In this document: piece after piece, positions 1-6,832 of the stretch | How positions within the stretch are numbered: the first letter of the stretch is position 1 | Layout of the letters: each line of letters begins with the position of its first letter | NCBI GenBank assembly: GCA_030625995.1 | Contig: DAOUPU010000112.1 | Location: forward strand, 1-7,818 | Direction: 5' to 3' | Source: Flavobacteriaceae bacterium | GTDB lineage: Bacteria > Bacteroidota > Bacteroidia > Flavobacteriales > Flavobacteriaceae | DNA: 7,818 nucleotides | The notes under the pieces: generated by a model | Told to the model about the DNA's origin: nothing | Databases searched by the model: none | Seen by the model: the letters and a program-made list of their open reading frames with translations, nothing else | Program-made: the position numbers and the translations under genes

Positions 1-317
1 GCCCCGCAACTCTCATGTCCCATTACAACGATAACCGGGCTGCCAATATTAGCTACAGCGTACTCTATACTAGCGATAGAGGAAGTGTTTGCAATGTTCC
101 CTGCAACTCGTACTACGAATAATTCTCCCAAACCTGTATCGAACGCCAGTTCGGGTATCACACGGCTGTCGGCACAGCTTAGTATAATGGCATATGGATC
201 TTGTCCACCGGTTAGCTTTTCTCGCTGTGCACTATTTTGTAATTTTCCATCCAGTCGGTCGGATACAAATCTTTTATTTCCTTCTTTGAGTCTTTGTAAA
301 ATTTCGTTTTGTTTCAT
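1..317 (-). CDS. Beta-class carbonic anhydrase, N-terminal part (cut by window edge)
   Basis: Zinc enzyme interconverting CO2 and bicarbonate, expected in the cytoplasm. I read this on the reverse strand from an ATG at 315-317; it stays open for 105 codons to the window edge, so the C-terminal half (the family is usually about 200 residues) lies outside. The first zinc-binding motif CADSRV is at residues 48-53, giving the zinc ligand Cys48 and the Asp50/Arg52 dyad. RVAGN follows at 70-74, and HESCG at 101-105 supplies ligands His101 and Cys104. The start is well placed: the preceding residues fit the family's short helical N terminus (EILQRLKEGNKRF), and a promoter match lies about 28 bases upstream. 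No clear Shine-Dalgarno is seen. It is divergent from the VWA gene. Family assignment is very secure; the physiological role (bicarbonate supply or pH) is inferred. Confidence 0.95.
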   Translation of the reverse strand, partial: MKQNEILQRLKEGNKRFVSDRLDGKLQNSAQREKLTGGQDPYAIILSCADSRVIPELAFDTGLGELFVVRVAGNIANTSSIASIEYAVANIGSPVIVVMGHESCG

Positions 318-344
318 TGTTCTAAAGTTTAATTAATGTCAATG

Positions 345-373
345 CAAAGTTATTTTAGCATACCTTATACAAA
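345..373 (-). promoter_or_regulatory. Bacteroidota-type promoter of the carbonic anhydrase gene
   Basis: On the minus strand, TTTG (373-370) is followed after 17 bases by TAACTTTG (352-345), a full match to the TAnnTTTG -7 element of Bacteroidota primary sigma factors. Transcription would begin near 338-340, giving a leader of about 20 bases before the ATG at 317. The call rests on consensus match and position only. Confidence 0.6.
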
Positions 374-423
374 GAAACTAATAAATGTTCATATTATCAA
401 CATGCAATAGCTGATGCTAAAAT
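352..423. repeat. 10-bp perfect inverted repeat in the divergent promoter region
   Basis: ATTTTAGCAT at 352-361 and its exact complement ATGCTAAAAT at 414-423 are separated by 52 bases. A shorter inverted repeat, ATGTT (385-389) and AACAT (399-403), is nested between them. The left arm sits between the -33 and -7 elements of the carbonic anhydrase promoter, where a bound protein could interfere with polymerase. It may be a pair of half-sites, a looping operator, or chance in AT-rich DNA. Confidence 0.45.
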
Positions 424-476
424 TCCAATAAACTCTTGAGATATATGGAGAAGTCGAGTTTATTATTACTAATGCT

Positions 477-484
477 TATATTTG
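477..484 (+). promoter_or_regulatory. Possible -7 element for the VWA/AAA+ operon
   Basis: TATATTTG matches the Bacteroidota -7 consensus TAnnTTTG and lies 75 bases before the VWA start codon. No TTG is found at the expected -33 distance; the region there reads GAGTTTATT. This is therefore a half-supported promoter. Confidence 0.3.
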
Positions 485-559
485 AAAAGGTTTAGAGATC
501 ATTAATAATAGGCAGGTTAGGTATAAAAAATACGTGAACCATAGATAAAATTGAAGTAA

Positions 560-1681
560 ATGCCAACAAAGAGTAACAGAACAGGATTTAAATTTAGCCC
601 CTACGAAGAGAAATCAAAAAGTCCCTTCGACAGACTCTTTGATGTCTTTAGCGAATTAATTACGCATACTTCAGGAGATTTGGAGGAAGCACTTTCGTGG
701 ATGGAAGAACTGGATAAAGAGTATAGCTTAACAGATGAGAATTATACAATGGATGATTTTGTTGAAGAATTAAAGGAAAAGGGATTTATTCGTGAAGAAA
801 TAAGACCGGATGGAAAACCAGGCACGATCATAACCGCAAAAACAGAAAGAGCCATTCGCAAGAATGCTTTGGACCAAATATTTGGCAAGTTAAAAAGGAA
901 AGGAGCTGGTAGTCATAAAACCAAAAGCAGTGGACTGGGAGATGAACATACAGGTGATCTAAGAGAATTTCGGTTTGGTGATGCTTTGGAAAACATATCC
1001 ATAACGGAGAGTTTAAAAAATGCTCAGATCAATCATGGTTTTGATAGTTTTAAACTGACTGAAGAGGATTTGATAGTGGAGGATACGCATCATAAATCAC
1101 AAATGAGTACGGTTTTGATGATTGATATTAGTCATAGCATGATCTTATATGGTGAAGATCGAATTACCCCTGCTAAAAAGGTGGCCATGGCCTTGGCTGA
1201 ATTAATTATAACCAGGTATCCTAAAGATACTTTGGATATTTTGGTTTTTGGAAATGATGCCTGGCCGATCAAAATAAAGGATTTACCCTATTTACAGGTT
1301 GGACCGTATCATACGAATACAGTGGCTGGGTTAGAACTGGCCATGGATCTTTTGAGAAGAAAGAGAAACACGAACAAACAAATATTTATGATCACGGATG
1401 GTAAGCCGAGCTGTTTGCGTATGCCGGACGGTACATATTATAAGAATAGTAATGGATTAGATCAGTATATTGTGGAAAAATGCTATAACAAAGCAACTCA
1501 GGCAAGGAAGCTTCATATTCCTATAACTACCTTTATGATAGCTCAAGACCCTTATCTACAATCTTTTGTAGAAGAATTTACCCAATGTAACAGGGGGAAG
1601 GCAATTTATACTGGTTTAACAGGGTTGGGAGAAATGATATTCCATGATTACGAAAATAATAGAAAAAAAAGATTACAATAA
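560..1681 (+). CDS. VWA-domain protein, partner of a MoxR/Mg-chelatase-type ATPase
   Basis: A 373-residue cytoplasmic protein without signal peptide or membrane segment. The C-terminal half is a von Willebrand A domain (about 182-365) with a complete metal-ion-dependent adhesion site: DISHS at 189-193, a threonine in HTNT (252 or 254), and the aspartate of ITDG (280). The N-terminal part is helical and acidic (about 20-80). A basic stretch (106-124) and a glycine/acid segment ending in EFRFGD (136-141) follow; from memory, VWA partners of Mg-chelatase-like ATPases share this layout. Its stop codon overlaps the ATPase start by one base (TAATG), so the two are probably translationally coupled and work together, as in ChlD/ChlI, NorD/NorQ and ViaA/RavA. 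Unlike ChlD it has no AAA domain of its own. The VWA domain probably recruits the client protein; that client is unknown. No strong Shine-Dalgarno precedes the ATG. Confidence 0.88.
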   Translation: MPTKSNRTGFKFSPYEEKSKSPFDRLFDVFSELITHTSGDLEEALSWMEELDKEYSLTDENYTMDDFVEELKEKGFIREEIRPDGKPGTIITAKTERAIRKNALDQIFGKLKRKGAGSHKTKSSGLGDEHTGDLREFRFGDALENISITESLKNAQINHGFDSFKLTEEDLIVEDTHHKSQMSTVLMIDISHSMILYGEDRITPAKKVAMALAELIITRYPKDTLDILVFGNDAWPIKIKDLPYLQVGPYHTNTVAGLELAMDLLRRKRNTNKQIFMITDGKPSCLRMPDGTYYKNSNGLDQYIVEKCYNKATQARKLHIPITTFMIAQDPYLQSFVEEFTQCNRGKAIYTGLTGLGEMIFHDYENNRKKRLQ

Positions 1682-3144
1682 TGAATATCTCTAAAGTTAA
1701 AACGATGGGCAACCTAAGAAAGACAGCCTATGTTCCACAAAGTATCAAAAGAGAACTCAGAACCAATTTAATTAATAATATTAAAAATGGCATACCTTCG
1801 TTTACAGGAATTCATGGATATGATAATACAGTGATTCCTCAGCTGGAACGTGCTATACTTTCGCAACATAATATAAATTTACTAGGATTGAGGGGTCAGG
1901 CGAAGACGCGCCTGGCGCGATTGATGATTCAATTGCTGGACGAATATATTCCTGCCATCGATGGTTCCGAAATTAATGATGACCCATTTGCCCCCATTAG
2001 TTATTTCGGAAAAGAACAGGTAGCCAAACATGGTGATAATACTCCCATAAAATGGATCCATCGTGAGGATCGATTTTTTGAAAAACTGGCAACACCGGAT
2101 GTTACCATTTCTGATTTAATAGGTGATATCGATCCCATTAAAGCAGCTAACCTAAAATTGAGTTATGCAGATGAAAGGGTGATCCATTTTGGAATGATTC
2201 CGCGAGCCAACCGAAGTATTTTCGTGATTAATGAATTGCCAGATCTTCAATCAAGAATACAAGTAGCGCTATTTAACATTCTGGAAGAGGGTGATATACA
2301 GATCAGAGGATTTCAAGTTAGGATGCCATTGGATCTACAATTTGTTTTTACAGCCAACCCAGAGGATTATACGAATAGGGGTAGTATTGTTACTCCATTA
2401 AAGGATAGAATTGGTTCTCAAATTTTAACCCATTATCCAATTAATTTAGAAATTGCCAAAAATATAACGGCTCAAGAGGCAAAATTACAGAACGATCGAA
2501 CCTGTCAAATCCATATTCCGGATCTGGCGAAAGACCTGGTAGAACAAATTGGCTTCGAGGCACGGGATAACGAATATGTTGACAATAAAAGTGGTGTTAG
2601 TGCGAGAATGAGTATTACTGCATATGAAAACCTTTTAAGTACGGCAGAGCATCGTTGTATTGCTTCAGGCGCAAGACAAACCACGATACGGTTTATTGAT
2701 ATTTTGGGAATGGTACCCTCCATTACCGGAAAAGTGGAATTGGTTTACGAAGGTGAACAGGAAGGCGCGGCTTTTGTGGCCGAAAATTTGATAGGTTCAG
2801 CGGCAAAATCTTTGTTTGTCGATTATTTCCCGGAGATTAAAAAATTAAAGCATGAGAACGAAAAGGAACCTTATGAGGAAGTACTCCAATGGTTTTTCGA
2901 TGCAAGCTCCTTTGAATTGTTTGATGATGGCAGCGAAGAGGAATATAGAGATGCCTTGAACAGAATAGCTCCCCTCGATGATCTCATTACCACATATGCA
3001 CCCGAAACTGACGCAAAGGATATATTATTTTTAAAAGAGTTCATTCTATGGGCACTAGTAGAATATAAAAAATTAAACAAACAAAGAATAACAAAAGGTT
3101 TTGCTTTTAAAGATACCTATGGATCTTATTTATCTAATTTATAA
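1681..3144 (+). CDS. MoxR/magnesium-chelatase-like AAA+ ATPase
   Basis: A 487-residue AAA+ protein that probably forms a hexameric ring and uses ATP to remodel a client chosen by the VWA partner. Visible motifs: a Walker A variant GLRGQAKT (69-76), with alanine where the last glycine is usual but with the Lys75-Thr76 pair kept; a Walker B variant FVINEL (181-186), with Asn184 in place of the usual aspartate and the catalytic Glu185 kept; the IQVALFNILEEGDIQIRG region (193-210), matching the chelatase/MoxR helix insert; sensor 1 Asn226 in FTANPEDY; a likely arginine finger Arg243 in PLKDR; and a possible sensor 2 Arg309 in SGVSARMS. Residues from about 350 form an acidic, helical C-terminal extension. 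Automatic annotation may call it magnesium chelatase or sigma-54 interacting, but no chelatase H subunit and no sigma-54 GAFTGA loop is seen. The start is fixed by the TAATG overlap. Confidence 0.9.
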   Translation: MNISKVKTMGNLRKTAYVPQSIKRELRTNLINNIKNGIPSFTGIHGYDNTVIPQLERAILSQHNINLLGLRGQAKTRLARLMIQLLDEYIPAIDGSEINDDPFAPISYFGKEQVAKHGDNTPIKWIHREDRFFEKLATPDVTISDLIGDIDPIKAANLKLSYADERVIHFGMIPRANRSIFVINELPDLQSRIQVALFNILEEGDIQIRGFQVRMPLDLQFVFTANPEDYTNRGSIVTPLKDRIGSQILTHYPINLEIAKNITAQEAKLQNDRTCQIHIPDLAKDLVEQIGFEARDNEYVDNKSGVSARMSITAYENLLSTAEHRCIASGARQTTIRFIDILGMVPSITGKVELVYEGEQEGAAFVAENLIGSAAKSLFVDYFPEIKKLKHENEKEPYEEVLQWFFDASSFELFDDGSEEEYRDALNRIAPLDDLITTYAPETDAKDILFLKEFILWALVEYKKLNKQRITKGFAFKDTYGSYLSNL

Positions 3145-3199
3145 TATTATAGCTAAGATATTTAAATGGAATGTGTTAAAATAGTGACAATTAAAAGGA

Positions 3200-3228
3200 T
3201 TGTTTTATTGCGCAACCCATTAGGTTTG
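3200..3228 (+). promoter_or_regulatory. Bacteroidota-type promoter upstream of the cold-shock-domain gene
   Basis: TTG at 3200-3202, an 18-base spacer, then TAGGTTTG at 3221-3228: a full match to TTG-N17-23-TAnnTTTG. Transcription would begin near 3235, leaving an untranslated leader of about 205 bases. Long leaders are known for cold-shock mRNAs such as cspA, where they control translation by temperature; whether that applies here is inference. Confidence 0.5.
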
Positions 3229-3317
3229 AATTATTTTTTTCAATAAAAATGGTAGTTACAGGACGATTAAATCAAATGGAAGTTTATATTTGTAATAGTT
3301 TTGAGAGATCGACATTG

Positions 3318-3344
3318 ACCATGAGTTATATTTATTTTACACTT
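3318..3344 (+). repeat. Dispersed direct repeat, copy 1
   Basis: ACCATGA (3318-3324), then after 5 bases ATTTATTTTACACTT (3330-3344). The same two blocks, in the same order and with 8 bases between them, recur at 4260-4289. The two copies flank the cold-shock-domain gene and the AraC remnant. The 15-base block is identical, but it is AT-rich. Confidence 0.35.
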
Positions 3345-3442
3345 ATTTAGAATTTATTTTTTTAGTAAAATTATTTTCTAAACATCTATAATATTTTAAT
3401 CTCCTCTTAAACAGAATATTAAACTTAAATTAGAACATACGA

Positions 3443-3898
3443 ATGGCAAAATCTCAACAGACATTTAACAAGAGCGAAAAAGAGAAAAAGCGCCTCAAAA
3501 AGCGAGCAGACAAGCGGAAGAAAATGGAAGCCCGGAAGCTTGAAGCGAAAGAAAAAGGCAAACAGGGTATTCAATTCGCCTATGTTGATCATTTGGGTAA
3601 TTTAACCGATACACCACCGGACCCTTCAATGAAAGTGGAAGTGGATGCTGAAAGCATTGTATTGGGTATTCCAAAAAAAGAGGAGAGTGATGAAGTATAT
3701 GATCCGATCAGAAATGGAAAAGTTTCATTTTTCGATTCTTCCAAAGGCTTTGGATTCATTATAGATACAGAAGATCAGGAAAAATATTTTTGTCATGTTA
3801 GTGGGTTAATTGATGAAATCATGGAAAATGATAAAGTGTCATTTGAACTTGAAAAAGGAATGAAAGGCTTGAATGCAGTTCGTGTCAAAAAGATTTAA
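3443..3898 (+). CDS. Cold-shock-domain protein with lysine/arginine-rich N terminus
   Basis: A 151-residue protein in two parts. Residues 1-41 are strongly basic and helical (KEKKRLKKRADKRKK and onward), likely a nucleic-acid or ribosome contact. A linker with AYVDHLGNLTDTPPDPS (46-62) follows. The C terminus (about 91-151) is a cold-shock OB fold: GKVSFFDSSKGFGFI carries the RNP1 motif KGFGFI (101-106), and YFCHVS (115-120) is in the RNP2 position, with FCH where VFVHFS is typical. The protein probably binds single-stranded RNA as a chaperone, in the cytoplasm. It is about twice the size of a classic Csp (near 67-70 residues). No Shine-Dalgarno is seen before the ATG. It stands alone in the plus direction, with a possible long leader, and is convergent with the patatin gene. 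The domain call is secure; role in cold or in ribosome function is unproven. Confidence 0.88.
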   Translation: MAKSQQTFNKSEKEKKRLKKRADKRKKMEARKLEAKEKGKQGIQFAYVDHLGNLTDTPPDPSMKVEVDAESIVLGIPKKEESDEVYDPIRNGKVSFFDSSKGFGFIIDTEDQEKYFCHVSGLIDEIMENDKVSFELEKGMKGLNAVRVKKI

Positions 3899-3936
3899 CA
3901 GAACCTATCCGGAGAATAATTTATTTATTAGACCAA

Positions 3937-4134
3937 TCATAAATTTTCAAACTGAGATCTGTAGATGGAATGAGAGCAGTTAAAAAGCTCCTGGATGCTG
4001 GAACTAAAATAAGTTTGACTACCAAAGCCAGCAATATAGACGATTTCAGTAATATAACTCGCACCCAGTTCAGTTGCATCAATTATTACTTTAGACTTGA
4101 ATATTAAAAAGATGGCCAATACCTTCCAAACCAA
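3937..4134 (-). pseudogene. Decayed C-terminal half of an AraC-family HTH domain
   Basis: The reverse strand carries a 65-codon frame ending in a TGA at 3937-3939. Residues 28-59 of it (bases 4053-3958) read ITEIVYIAGFGSQTYFSSSI and then QELFNCSHSIYRSQF. This follows the second helix-turn-helix of AraC/XylS regulators, where the usual pattern is I-xEIAYxxGFxSxSYFSxxFKxxFGxSPxxYR. The YxxGF, SQxYFS and YR landmarks are all present. A working AraC domain needs about 100 residues with two HTH units; here the first HTH is not recognisable, the frame upstream is short, and the reverse strand beyond 4134 is broken by stops. I therefore read it as a gene remnant rather than a working protein. It lies between two convergent genes. 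A short functional DNA-binding peptide is possible but less likely. Confidence 0.6.
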
Positions 4135-4259
4135 TATTTAATCCTTCTTTATTTTATGGTACTCCAGATTGGAATGAAACGACACCTTTAGATTTTTTTC
4201 TTTGTCGTACATCATTTTGAAAGCTGATTTTAAATACAAATAAAAGGTGTTATAATTAA

Positions 4260-4289
4260 ACCATGAACTGCATTATTTATTTTACACTT
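4260..4289 (+). repeat. Dispersed direct repeat, copy 2
   Basis: ACCATGA (4260-4266) and ATTTATTTTACACTT (4275-4289), matching the pair at 3318-3344 in order and orientation. Its right end runs straight into the tandem repeat block. Confidence 0.35.
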
Positions 4290-4340
4290 TACACTTAACA
4301 CTTAACACTAAACTGAACACTAAACTGAACACTAAACAGA
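4284..4340. repeat. Compound tandem repeat (3 x 7 and 3 x 12 bases)
   Basis: Three 7-base units (ACACTTT, ACACTTA, ACACTTA; 4284-4304) pass directly into three 12-base units (ACACTAAACTGA twice, then ACACTAAACAGA; 4305-4340). All units start with ACACT. The block ends two bases before the patatin stop codon and would form the start of its 3' untranslated region. The pattern suggests replication slippage; a role in RNA 3' end formation is only a guess. Confidence 0.75.
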
Positions 4341-4342
4341 GC

Positions 4343-6652
4343 TTAAAAGAACAAACCTAAGCCAAAAAACACTCTGGTTCTATCTACATCGTTAATCCAG
4401 GATACATCAATTTCAATAGGCCCCAAAAAGGACAGGTAAGAAATTGTTGCACCGGCCGACATTAACATACTTGTTTCACTTGCATCCGACCAAGACCCAC
4501 TTGGAGAAAAGGCATCTTCAAAATAATCATCAAAATCACCAAAGCCAACGGAAGCAATATTAAAATGGGGTATTATAAATACTTTATTGACAGGGTTAAA
4601 TTGTACAGCCAGATTAAGTTTCATAAATTGACTTACATTCAATTCATCTTCGTGTAGTCCCTGAAAGATATGGCTGTCTCTTGTTGAATTGCGTATATTT
4701 CCACCTAAAAAATATTTTGCGCCAAAACCATAATCGGTAAAAGATACTTCTCCCGATTTGATCTGATCTTCAAAAATAAAATTTGCATTTGCGACAATTA
4801 CACCAGTGATCTTATCATTAAATTTAAATCTTTTTTCAAGATCCACTCCTAACTTGGAAAAGCCGTTGGTTGCACCTTTTATACTTGTATTCTCATCGTC
4901 TTGAAATAATGCATCGACATTACTCCATAAAGATCGAGCCACTCTCGCTCGAAAATGAATACCATGTGTTGGATAAAAAACTTTGTCCATATCGCTAAAT
5001 ACATATTGTGCATATATTTCCAAATTATTAAAATAATAGTGATCAAGTAATAATACATTATCGTCTATATCAGAATCTATTAACGGCCTAACAACGTCAT
5101 TTTCATACTTGAATCCAACGCCAACAAAACTTTTAAAAGAATTTATATTTCTGTTCACCAGGTTGTCAAAATGAAAAGTATTAAATCTCATTGCATCAAT
5201 TACTTCTCCTTGTACAAAGATTCTATTTTTTAAAAACGAATACTGCATATCTGAAATCCACCACCATTCTTTTTGCTCCCCAAAATTTTTCTTGTATTGT
5301 AATCTAAATTGAGGCTGTTGTGCTATGTCAACAGTAAAGAGGAATCGAGAGGCTTGTCCAATAATATTTCTTCCGGTATAATTCACAACTAAACCAACAC
5401 CTCGATAATTATCATAATGTAGGGAACCCTTTACCTGATGTTTTGAGTGCTCTAATCCAATCAACTCCAAACTTACTTTATCTTTTTCGAACATCGGCGT
5501 ATATGTAATTTGACTAAAAAGATTGGTCCCCATGGCCCGGTCAATACCGGCGATGATATCATCTGAAGAATATTTTTTATTGGGTTGGATGTTTGTTCTG
5601 GATTTTACGAGATCGAGGTTAGCTTCACTAATATCCTTGTAGATAATAGAATCCAAAATGACTTCATCTTTTGTATCAGGTATTTTATTTGTTCTTTGAT
5701 CGAAGTTTTTTAACCTTTCAGCCAGGGCCACTAATTTATCCATGTTTTGATTAGTAGCAATTTTTCCCTCTTCGTAAAGTATATTTCCTTTTGCAAAATC
5801 TCCCGTAGAATAAGTTAAATGAGGCTCGTGATCAATCAAAATATCACAGAGTTTTCTATTTACAGGGTCTTTCAGATTACTGGTCAACATAGATGCCTGA
5901 AAAAGGAGAGATGCAATATTATCGAGTTTTTCTTTTGGTGCCATACCGCCACCTACATCACTACCAATAATGATATCGGCTCCCATATTTTTGGCAACGT
6001 CTGTCGGGAAATTATTAAGTACGCCACCATCAACGAGCAGTACATCTTTATAAGGAATAGGTTTAAAAACCCCCGGTATAGACATGCTCGCTCGCATTGC
6101 TAAACCCAGATTGCCTTCCGCGAGCAGTACCTCTTCACCATTCACAATATCCGTTGTCATCGCTCTAAACGGAATCGAAAGGTCATCAAAATCATTTACA
6201 TCATAAACAGGATAAACTAAGGAAGTAATAAATTCCCTTAGCTTTTGATCCTTCAATAAAGCATCGCTTAACTTTGGTTTCCCTTTTACCAGATCCAGAT
6301 CGATCAGATACTTTTTGAATTGGCCCTTTTCTTCCACACCAACATCCTTCAGAAAAATAGCACCTCCGAGAATCACATCCCAATCGATATCCTTCACAAT
6401 CGACGCAATACTATCTCCTGAATATCCCATGGCGTATAATCCTCCAACAATACTACCCATACTGGTTCCTATAACCAGATCAGGTACAATACCCAGTGAA
6501 TCAAGAGCTTGTAAAGTGGGAATATGCGCAAGGCCTTTTGCACCACCACCACTCAAAACCAAAGCTACCTTAGGCTTTTTTTCTTGTGAAAAAATAAAAT
6601 GTGGAACTATAATAAATAGGACTACGATAAGAACGGTTAGATATTTCTTCAT
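4343..6652 (-). CDS. Secreted patatin phospholipase fused to Omp85-type barrel (type Vd, PlpD/FplA-like)
   Basis: Predicted outer-membrane lipolytic protein, 769 residues. The order of parts is: signal peptide (1-22, MKKYLTVLIVV...FIFSQ, cut near SQ/EK); patatin domain (about 27-240) with oxyanion loop GGGAKG (35-40), nucleophile Ser64 in GTSMG and the dyad Asp208 in DGG; a POTRA-like alpha/beta segment (about 328-400); and a C-terminal barrel (about 405-769) with the Omp85-like YPTHG (560-564), SFLGPIEIDVSW (741-752) and a terminal GLGLFF ending in the aromatic residue expected for barrel insertion. The catalytic dyad is intact, so it should cleave phospholipid acyl esters. Length and layout match Pseudomonas PlpD and Fusobacterium FplA. 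I chose the ATG at 6652 because it begins a proper signal peptide; an in-frame TTG at 6679 would add nine residues. It is monocistronic, with a divergent 630-base gap upstream and repeats at its 3' end. Confidence 0.92.
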   Translation of the reverse strand: MKKYLTVLIVVLFIIVPHFIFSQEKKPKVALVLSGGGAKGLAHIPTLQALDSLGIVPDLVIGTSMGSIVGGLYAMGYSGDSIASIVKDIDWDVILGGAIFLKDVGVEEKGQFKKYLIDLDLVKGKPKLSDALLKDQKLREFITSLVYPVYDVNDFDDLSIPFRAMTTDIVNGEEVLLAEGNLGLAMRASMSIPGVFKPIPYKDVLLVDGGVLNNFPTDVAKNMGADIIIGSDVGGGMAPKEKLDNIASLLFQASMLTSNLKDPVNRKLCDILIDHEPHLTYSTGDFAKGNILYEEGKIATNQNMDKLVALAERLKNFDQRTNKIPDTKDEVILDSIIYKDISEANLDLVKSRTNIQPNKKYSSDDIIAGIDRAMGTNLFSQITYTPMFEKDKVSLELIGLEHSKHQVKGSLHYDNYRGVGLVVNYTGRNIIGQASRFLFTVDIAQQPQFRLQYKKNFGEQKEWWWISDMQYSFLKNRIFVQGEVIDAMRFNTFHFDNLVNRNINSFKSFVGVGFKYENDVVRPLIDSDIDDNVLLLDHYYFNNLEIYAQYVFSDMDKVFYPTHGIHFRARVARSLWSNVDALFQDDENTSIKGATNGFSKLGVDLEKRFKFNDKITGVIVANANFIFEDQIKSGEVSFTDYGFGAKYFLGGNIRNSTRDSHIFQGLHEDELNVSQFMKLNLAVQFNPVNKVFIIPHFNIASVGFGDFDDYFEDAFSPSGSWSDASETSMLMSAGATISYLSFLGPIEIDVSWINDVDRTRVFFGLGLFF

Positions 6653-6832
6653 AGTGATTAGGATTAGTACTATTTTCAAAAATTATAATTGCAAGTTAAC
6701 AAATGGTATTAATAAAAAAAATATGTGATGCAGAAATTTTCAAGGCTGTTTATTGCAGCTTTGATTGAGTCATATTGTTATATTTTGTATGGTTTTAGGT
6801 ATGTTAATAATTAATATTAAAAAGCGATCATA

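Larger units (their letters stand above)
3145..3442. other. AT-rich gap between the ATPase operon and the cold-shock-domain gene
   Basis: Very AT-rich with no open frame of note. It holds the promoter match at 3200-3228 and two further TAnnTTTG matches (3285-3292 and 3296-3303) that lack a TTG at the right distance. TTGCGCAA (3208-3215) is a short palindrome inside the promoter spacer. TATAATATTATA (3140-3151) overlaps the ATPase stop codon, but there is no GC-rich stem with a T-run, so I see no intrinsic terminator for the operon. Confidence 0.6.
3899..4342. other. Convergent intergenic stretch with gene debris and repeats
   Basis: Between the ends of the convergent cold-shock-domain and patatin genes. 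It contains the AraC-like remnant (3937-4134), one copy of the dispersed repeat (4260-4289), a tandem repeat block (4284-4340), and a 6-bp inverted repeat ACGACA/TGTCGT (4179-4184, 4203-4208) around an 18-base T-rich loop. No classic intrinsic terminator is visible for either gene, although a convergent pair would be expected to have one. Confidence 0.55.

Noticed and set aside
85..336. Plus-strand open frame opposite the carbonic anhydrase
   Set aside because: It is a shadow: the reverse strand carries all carbonic anhydrase motifs across the same bases.
2505..3080. Two minus-strand open frames (2505-2723, 2871-3080)
   Set aside because: They lie wholly within the AAA+ ATPase gene and have no recognisable motifs or start signals.
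1681..3144. Sigma-54 activator or true magnesium chelatase identity for the ATPase
   Set aside because: No GAFTGA loop or DNA-binding domain, and no chelatase H or tetrapyrrole gene nearby; the VWA partner points to a MoxR/chelatase-like chaperone instead.
4179..4208. Inverted repeat ACGACA/TGTCGT as a terminator for the convergent genes
   Set aside because: Only 6 pairs with an 18-base loop, and no T-run following the stem on either strand; the T-run lies inside the loop.
4138..4215. 25-codon minus-strand ORF (MMYDKEKN...) just upstream of the AraC-like remnant
   Set aside because: No recognisable similarity, including to AraC proteins, and no continuous frame into the remnant; chance cannot be excluded.
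6653..6679. TTG start adding nine residues to the patatin protein
   Set aside because: The ATG at 6652 begins a standard signal peptide (MKKYL...); the extension adds residues before the basic n-region and the TTG is a rarer start.
5819..6728. Open frames 5819-6103 (+), 6201-6383 (-) and 6315-6728 (+)
   Set aside because: They are opposite or out of frame with the patatin domain, whose catalytic motifs are intact in the chosen frame.
6728..6814. 28-codon plus-strand ORF (MQKFSRLFIAA...)
   Set aside because: Too short, in AT-rich DNA after a poly-A run, with no promoter at a fitting distance and no family resemblance.
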